Notes under the pieces: model-generated
What the model was told of the DNA's origin: nothing
Seen by the model: the letters and a program-made list of their open reading frames with translations, nothing else
Databases searched by the model: none
Made by a program: the position numbers and the translations under genes
Origin: Serpula lacrymans var. lacrymans S7.9
Lineage: Eukaryota; Basidiomycota; Agaricomycetes; Boletales; Serpulaceae
Assembly (NCBI RefSeq): GCF_000218685.1
Contig: NW_006763294.1
Location: forward strand, 1,105,130-1,169,129
DNA: 64,000 nt
Direction: 5' to 3'
Shown: positions 57,701-64,000 of the stretch, in pieces
How the letters are laid out: each line of letters opens with the position of its first letter
Position numbering within the stretch: the stretch's first letter is position 1

Positions 57701-60700
57701 AATACGGATGATACCGAGGATATCAAGGGCAGGATTATTCGGGGTTTTGCTGATAATATAACGTTTGCGCAACAACTACAAAGAAGTCAATACGGGCCAG
57801 TTAATGGGCAGTCAGATAAGCAACATACCTCAAAAAAGACGATAGGCGTTACAAAACTTCTAAATATATTCCACCATACTCTAGCAAAGTCCATACGATC
57901 AACGACAAGATCCCTGGTTCTGCCTTCCCGTAAGGATGTTTCCCCATTATCATCAGACACAGCGACAGAGACACCTTGAAGACCATGAATGAGAACATGC
58001 ACTAGCCGATCTAATGTACCCGCTTGCACTAATACACGAAGAGGCTTCTCGGACGAATGCTCCGTAACTACAAAGTTGGGACGAGGTGAGATCGATGGAA
58101 GAGAGTTACGGCGAGCGAGACTGCTTTTTCGATCAAGTCCATGGGAAGATCCAGGTTTGACTCGGATAGAAGGAGCTCGGGCCATAGGTTTCTCGGTGAT
58201 GGAACCGTCGATAACGGAACTTGGTGGTCGAGATGGTGCACGAGAGGGAGGCCGGGACGCGGAGGATGTTTCGAGGTTGCTCTGCACGACTAATAAGAGC
58301 TCTCCATCGTAAACAGGTATCGCTGTTCCACGAAGATCTACACCTCCAACGCTATAAAGCTTTTCCATGCTGTTCGATGGATCGAAATTTTGTTCGTTGA
58401 TTGATCTAAGGGATGTATCAAGAGCCCCGAAGGTCTGCAACTCTTGTAAATTGAGTCTGGTGGGGTTACTCTCGATGCGACCACGCCAGATTTGCCCGCG
58501 ATCAATCAACGACACTGTAGGCAAAGGCTCTGCAAAAAGAAGGGGAATAAGGGAGTGACACATAGTATGTGGGGAAGACATTGTATGAGACCAGAAATAC
58601 GGTTCAAAAAGACCTTTACGCCGAGGCTCGGCTGCCAGAGAAAGTGACATAAACTCATCGATTCTTCATGACAACCCATGTTAACATTATCTAAATGATA
58701 GTCGTTGAGGAGCTCACCGTTGATATTTGACTGGAAGATTGCTTCTATTACTGGTTTCGTCGCTGAATTCTTGCCATAGTGTTACAAGCTTCTGGACTTC
58801 CTGTGAAGCAGTGTCCCTAGCGGGATCAGTCATCCTAGGGCAAAGAGAAACTTTTCTTCTTAAACTTTCAAACATATCCCTTGCTTTCAACAATTGATTC
58901 ATCGTCCAACCGTCCTCTCCTCCCTCTCTAGCCTGATCCAGAGTCTCTTTAATAGAGTCCTTGATATCTCCACCCCATGGAGTAGTTAAAGGCTGATTCA
59001 CGCAGGTTATGTTGCCGTCCATGCCAGGATAAACCCACGACTCGATGGTGGCAAGGGCCAGACGATCTACCCTCTTCCACACCTTGTCTAGTCTGGCCAC
59101 AGGTCGAGAACACAGCGCAGAAAATATAGCTTGCCACGAACATTCATCGCCTGCTTTGCGAGACATCTCACCTACTCTGATCCAAATGGTGATAACCTCA
59201 GAGCGCGAATGCGTACGTGAAGTTTGTGCATTCCGCTCTTCTGATACACGTCCAGAGGGGAATGTTTGGGATAAAACAGCGCTACTCCCCCCGCCGCCGC
59301 CGCCACCACCACCAGACGTATCAGGAACAAGAATCTGCACAAGGAGCAGCTTAGTGAGCCAATGTGGATGGGCCTCGCTACCAAATAATGCGGTGGGGAC
59401 ATGGTGGCCATTAGAACCATCGACAGAACCAATTATGTCACTTGAAGTCATGTTTCCAGGAAGGTTCTGCAACACATTGTGATGGAAAAGGCGAAGACTT
59501 TCTGCTATGTCACGAGGGTCTAGCATTGACAAGACTTCGCGAGAAAGCCCATCTTGATCCAATAACGTCCATAGTCTGGAGTCCACAGGTGGGATATTCG
59601 CGAAGGCTTGTTGAACATTTTGCCGCATAGTCCCAGTCAGCTTCGCAGACGGAGACCCTGGAGTGGCCATTCCCTCAGCCCCGCCCAAAGCTTCCATCAG
59701 AGAGGCAAGCTTCGCATTCTCATCAGGCCTCGGGGAAAATGTAGCCAAATTGGGGGAAAATGCCGTACTTCCCATAGCAGGGGATATCATACTGACGTTT
59801 GGAGAAGGTACGTATAGCGCTTGTGTAGATGACGACTTCGGGAAGCCAGAGATCGTGTTCAAACCACTTGCGTTCCATGAGAAATCGGGGATGGTATCGG
59901 ATGCCCACTCGTTCCATCCAGCCTCGTCGTTGGGAGTCCCATGATACCTGAGATACTCATCAGCCAGCCACGCTACCCTAGAACGCTCAGCCTCCTTGAC
60001 ATCATCGTCCGCTCCACTCACAAGATACGCACAACAACGGGTAAATTCATTCTCGAACTTTGCGTGCCCAGCGAGGACCGGTAGACAAAGTAAAATTGCA
60101 GACGAAAAGTCTTTCCACTCGGGTCTACGATTGTCTGATATTGTTTGATGGTGGTCGGATGAAATCATGAATGTCGTGGCAAAAATCCCTTCGTGAATAA
60201 GAGCCTCAAATGTCCCCTTCTCAACCCCTGCTTCGCTATGTACCAAAGCGGGGTGTGTTCGTCTCCCCCAATATGCCCTCTTTTTGCGTCCAGCTGTACC
60301 TTCATCTCTGGCTCTCCCTCCTTTACCCAATCCGGCTCCTTCTCCATCGCCTTCTACTTCTACTTCTTCATCCTCATCAATCACTGGAACACACTCTGTT
60401 GGAAATAATTCCTTGATAGCGGCATTCCTATCATTTGGCGGCTTGTAAAAATACATTTTTGATCCTTTAAGCTCGGCTTTGAATGATTTCCACGCCTTCG
60501 AAGAAGTCAAATTCACAACTGTATTGCGATACTGAGAAGGGGGAGCATCTGCCAAACGATTGATGAACCCTGAATGGTAGACTATTTGTGAGGTGCGTTT
60601 AGAGTCGCGGAGGCCCTCGTCTTCTTCTCCCAGAATGGACATTGTGGGAGGAGCCAGTAATGCAGGTGAGTGTGTTATATTAGTGGTTTGGCCTATGCTG

Positions 60701-61965
60701 GGGACACTGGTGACACTGGTCATGGAGTGCTGTTTGGTGGAAGATATTCCACTGAGGCCGAATGGAAAGACGCCACGAGCAGGCATGTTATTTCCGACAA
60801 CACCCCTATCAGCATCTCTTTCCCGGTCTTTAATGGAGTCCCCATCGCCCGAGCCTTTCCGTTTAGGACTAGCTGGAGAGAAGCCCAGCTTGGAAGCAGA
60901 TAGCTTAGAAGGCAGGCGAGGAGTGAAAGATGTAGTACGATTATGAAATTGTGCCTCTGTAGGAGTGGGAGCCTCTGATGTCGTTGGGGATGAAACGGAT
61001 ATGGAGATACCACCCTCTGGCATAGTGCTGATATCAGGGGGAGAAGTAGAAAGAGGCATAGACGTTACGATACTAGGAAATGGATGCCTTGCAGGGGCTG
61101 TATTGCTGTTGGGGGAAGTGGGATACAGAGTGGCACTGCTGTTACTCCTATTCCTATATTCGTGTACTCTGTGCTGGAAGGAAACGTCTACGGGCGAATA
61201 TTGAGGCGACGAGAAGGTTCCAAGATCATCAGCCGACTTTGACCACCCTTTGCGTGATACACTGCGAAGGTCACCCAGATCTCGATTGGTGTCAGGAGAG
61301 GATGGCTGTGAGGACGGGAAGGGACGGGAAAAATCTGGGGATGCTTGAGACTGAGTTGACAGATCAAGAGCAGACCTGTCACGGAGGGATCAGTATTACG
61401 AATATTTTGCTGACGAAACCATGTTGCAGAAAAGTGGAGTTCACATTCGCGTTAAAACAAATGGAATACAATACAAGTCACAGTGAAATTCGTGAAAAGC
61501 TATCGGTATAAAGTTTTTACATGCCAAGTATCGTGCGATACGATAAATAGGGCGATGTGACCCATGAACGAAAATAGAAAGTAAGGGAAAAGAGCTGAAG
61601 TGACGCGTCAATGAACGAGATGTGACTGCGATAACTTACTTGCTAGCGTTATTAGAGACATGTGAGTCTGATTGGAAGGAAGATAGTATCGGGCGCGGGT
61701 CTGTAGGACGTGATATCTTGGGCTTTCTTCCAACCGAGCTTGTGCTCGATCTTGGCTCAGGAGGACCAGGGGCATAACGAGGATCAGAAGGTTTGCGACC
61801 AAACCATTTAGAGGATTTAGAGAGGAAGCTGGAGAATCCAGAAGAGGGAGAAGTAGAACGGGGAAATAGAAGATTGGCGGGAGAGGAAGGATCAGAAGAA
61901 GGAAATGATGCAGCATCCTGGGGGCTCAATGTGTTGAAAGACGGAGCACCCCGTCGTGGAGGCAT
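54715..61965 (-). CDS. BEM2: Bem2-like Rho GTPase-activating protein (RasGEF-like, PH, RhoGAP)
   Basis: A large regulator of Rho GTPases in polarity and cell-wall growth. Twelve exons (61965-61640, 61375-58718, 58663-57829, 57775-57308, 57251-56593, 56541-55739, 55689-55555, 55505-55449, 55395-55270, 55221-55116, 55060-54907, 54852-54715) close in phase to 2154 residues, very close to yeast Bem2. The first 300 residues are Ser/Pro-rich and disordered. A RasGEF_N-like and RasGEF-like region lies in the middle, about residues 1000-1650. A PH-like domain is near 1800-1890 (LVLSIVDAKVAQF, MIFWIDHINR). A RhoGAP domain spans about 1917-2110, with the arginine finger in VGIYRIAGATS (the exon junction lies inside this motif). 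The tail is strongly acidic. A run of nine glycines from GCC/ACC repeats occurs near 59285-59315. Confidence 0.9.
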
Positions 61966-63311
61966 AGTTAAGTATCGCTGATAGAACGAGCGGGTTGAGT
62001 GAGAAATATATACGGGGATGAGGATTCCAAGTTTGAAAAGAACGTGCAGGAAAACCGTAAGCGTTACGTGTAAAAACGATACTGCGGAGGATAAACGCAA
62101 AGGACGGTTAGCTCCGATAAGGCAAAGGAAAGAGAAAAAGATGAAATTATACCTTCAGCTGCTAACTGGAATGGGAGTAAGAGCTCAAGGGGAAGAGCCA
62201 GATGTTTCGCTGGTCATATACTTATACAGCGTGAGTGAGGGACGGGAGATGCCGCGGGTGCTCTCGACATACAGCGGATGTGTGGCGCCGGTTTGACGAT
62301 CCAGCACAGCGTTCGCTGTCAAAATATGCCTTTGTTTCTGCTGTCCGGCCTCACAGGAATCTTTGATGCGGCCTTTCTTTCTTTTTCTTTCTCACATTTC
62401 CCGGTCTTTGCTTCTCTGCGGGATATTCATTGAACCAGCATCTCGACGTTGGTGTATTATATTCGGAAGTCGTCACCACACGCTCGAGCTCGACGAGCTG
62501 GAATGATATGTATAGGCTTAACGGTGTTTGTGATACTAGGCAGCTGTGGGGCCTAGTCCTTAACTTACATCATATCACAGTCTTGACAAGTTTGACAGCT
62601 CATCTACGATGGAGATGGCATCACTGTTCACATTGTGTTCGTCAGATTTCAATTCGTAGCCCCTCATCTGAAGGCCAGACAGGGGTGCCATCATGCGCTC
62701 ACTAAGGCTCACTGCCCTCAGAAGCGCACCTTGAAAACCTTGGAGACGTAGCCTTCTGACTCTAGACCACATCTCTCCTAATTCAGCTAACTTTCCACCC
62801 ATTGAGGCCCGCCCCTCGTAGTCTTTTCTGGGACGCGAATGGAATATATGCGCCAATGGCAGACCCTGTCGACTTCTCATCATCCTGGGCCGTGATATCG
62901 GCTGCACCATTCGCTCATGATTCAGTACATCAAATTTCGGGTCTTCCCTGCTCGTAACCACTTGATTCGACTACGCATCTCCACAACATAATCACAACCA
63001 ATGCATTTACGTCATTCCCCAATATCAGCCCAATCAGGATGAGAATATGTTCTTCTGCTTGCTTGTATGCGCATGATATACTTACTAGTTGCTTTGACAC
63101 ACTGCAAAGAAGCTTTACTATAGCGCGAGTCTCACAGCAGCATTATAGCAGCGAGACATTTTTGGTAAGTCCTCTTCTATATTTATATTTTCGCTTTCGT
63201 TATTGCATGTGACCTTGAAAGCCCGTTTTCTCCACCCTTCTTAAGACCTTGTAGTGCAACCTGGCAACCCCAGTACGTCAACACTCATTCTATCTTAGCC
63301 ATACTCAGGAG
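61966..63311. other. 1.3-kb intergenic region upstream of the Bem2-like gene
   Basis: Contains the Bem2-like promoter and 5' UTR and a CT-rich tract near 62380-62400. A 128-codon minus-strand frame (62575-62961, basic, Arg/Met rich) is uninterrupted but has no domain and is left uncalled. Confidence 0.4.
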
Positions 63312-63541
63312 ATGTCTTTCTTCGCTCCCCGACTCCTCTCTCCTCCCACCATAACAGAAACTGCATTCTCGGTCGCATGCACAATTTACGTCTGGGAAGC
63401 TCTGCAGGATAAAACGGCCCGTCCCCATCCCCATCAATACTCACAGGATACACTCTTCTTGTAAGTAATACTTCGTCGTGCTTCTTCCCAAATCATCTGA
63501 CTCACACAACACGCTCTCATCGTTCTTTCAGAGAAAAATAG
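63312..63541 (+). CDS. Possible 52-residue hypothetical protein
   Basis: Two exons (63312-63460 with a gtaagt donor, 63532-63541) close in phase. The product contains a short hydrophobic helix (ETAFSVACTIYVWEAL) followed by a His/Pro-rich tail ending LFLEK. Compact size plus a central hydrophobic helix would suit a small mitochondrial or ER membrane protein, but no family is recognised. Confidence 0.4.
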
Positions 63542-63674
63542 TACTGTGACCATGGTCAGCCGATGCGACTCTTCAATCTTGAACCTTAGAGATCTGACCC
63601 CTGACTTTATTCTTCTGTAGGATTACAATGCCTACTTAAACTCGGCCTTCGAGCTGGGGCAGGAGCTCCGTGAT

Positions 63675-64000
63675 ATGAGGGTCTTCAGTCTTCCTGCCTC
63701 CTTATCCTGGGGAGCTATACTCTCCTCCTTGGGGTTCGTAAACGCGCTTGTTGCATTTCCTTCCGTCGTAGTACCTATACAAAATGGTTTTAACAACCAA
63801 GCAGCTTCAGTGTACGGTGATACAGGTAATTTTGATGGCAATGGGTCAACCTTCGCTGCACAATACTTGCCACAAGGACCTTGGGTGTACGATGGAATTA
63901 CGGTATGTCGCAGCATTATAACATAGCTCGCATATATGTGTTCATCATGGTTGTAGTATGATCTACCAACCGTTTGGGGCGAAGGCGACGATAATCTGAT
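63675..64000 (+). CDS. Secreted protein with a carbohydrate-associated beta-sandwich start (partial)
   Basis: The 5' part of a gene cut by the window edge; exons 63675-63902 and 63957 onward. A signal peptide (SWGAILSSLGFVNALVAFPS) is followed by the pattern FDGNG...LPQGPWVYDGITYDLPTVWGEGDDN. This resembles the FDG-x-G...DG-x-x-[FY]-x-x-P...DN-[IV] core of the beta-sandwich domain found at the ends of several bacterial and fungal glycosidases. The name is an inference from that pattern; no catalytic residues are visible in this fragment. Confidence 0.55.

Noticed and set aside
62575..62961. 128-codon minus-strand frame upstream of the Bem2-like gene
   Set aside because: Basic, Met/Arg-rich composition with no domain; may be part of a 5' UTR or chance.
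1..64000. tRNA or rRNA genes, CRISPR arrays, bacterial-type operons
   Set aside because: I looked for T-loop-like gttcgaatc sequences with matching stems and for regular repeats and found none convincing. The intron-rich structure excludes a prokaryotic source.

Overview
The window is nuclear DNA of a filamentous basidiomycete, most likely an Agaricomycete. Genes are dense and split by many short introns (about 45-75 nt). Several families are typical of mushroom-forming fungi: BTB-domain expansions, HSPA12-like Hsp70s, a short fungal-type protein-kinase pseudogene, an exo-polygalacturonase and a P450. I see no rRNA, tRNA, CRISPR array or intact transposon. All gene models are my own splicings of the sequence. 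For most of them the exon phases close exactly; exceptions are stated.

1-10 kb is mostly housekeeping: clathrin light chain (+), monoglyceride lipase (-), a decayed protein-kinase gene (-), a secreted GH28 exo-polygalacturonase (+), a TMEM223-like membrane protein (+) and a small coiled-coil membrane protein (+). 10-22 kb is an accessory block with six BTB/POZ paralogues (three on -, three on +) sharing the same two intron positions, and one PARG-like macrodomain gene (TIGR02452 type) between the two groups. 22-31 kb is poorly conserved and gene-poor. It holds two serine-rich hypothetical proteins, a probable SUR7/PalI-type four-pass membrane protein and a few small hypothetical genes.

31-50 kb has a duplicated accessory pair: two long coiled-coil proteins (31.2 and 48.9 kb, both +) and two HSPA12-like Hsp70 ATPases (39.7 and 46.1 kb, both -). 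The second Hsp70 and the second coiled-coil gene are divergent neighbours. A cytochrome P450 lies between the Hsp70 copies. The interval also carries an unrecognised 323-residue protein, the nuclear RNA exonuclease REXO4 and a mitochondrial carrier with very small exons.

50-64 kb returns to housekeeping genes: an SDR-like membrane protein and CCT8 sharing a 225-bp divergent promoter, a 2154-residue Bem2-like RasGEF/PH/RhoGAP protein, a possible 52-residue gene, and the 5' end of a secreted protein cut by the window edge. The most interesting material is the BTB/PARG-like block and the Hsp70/coiled-coil duplications. Both look like lineage-specific expansions around a conserved backbone. Their function cannot be read from the sequence.
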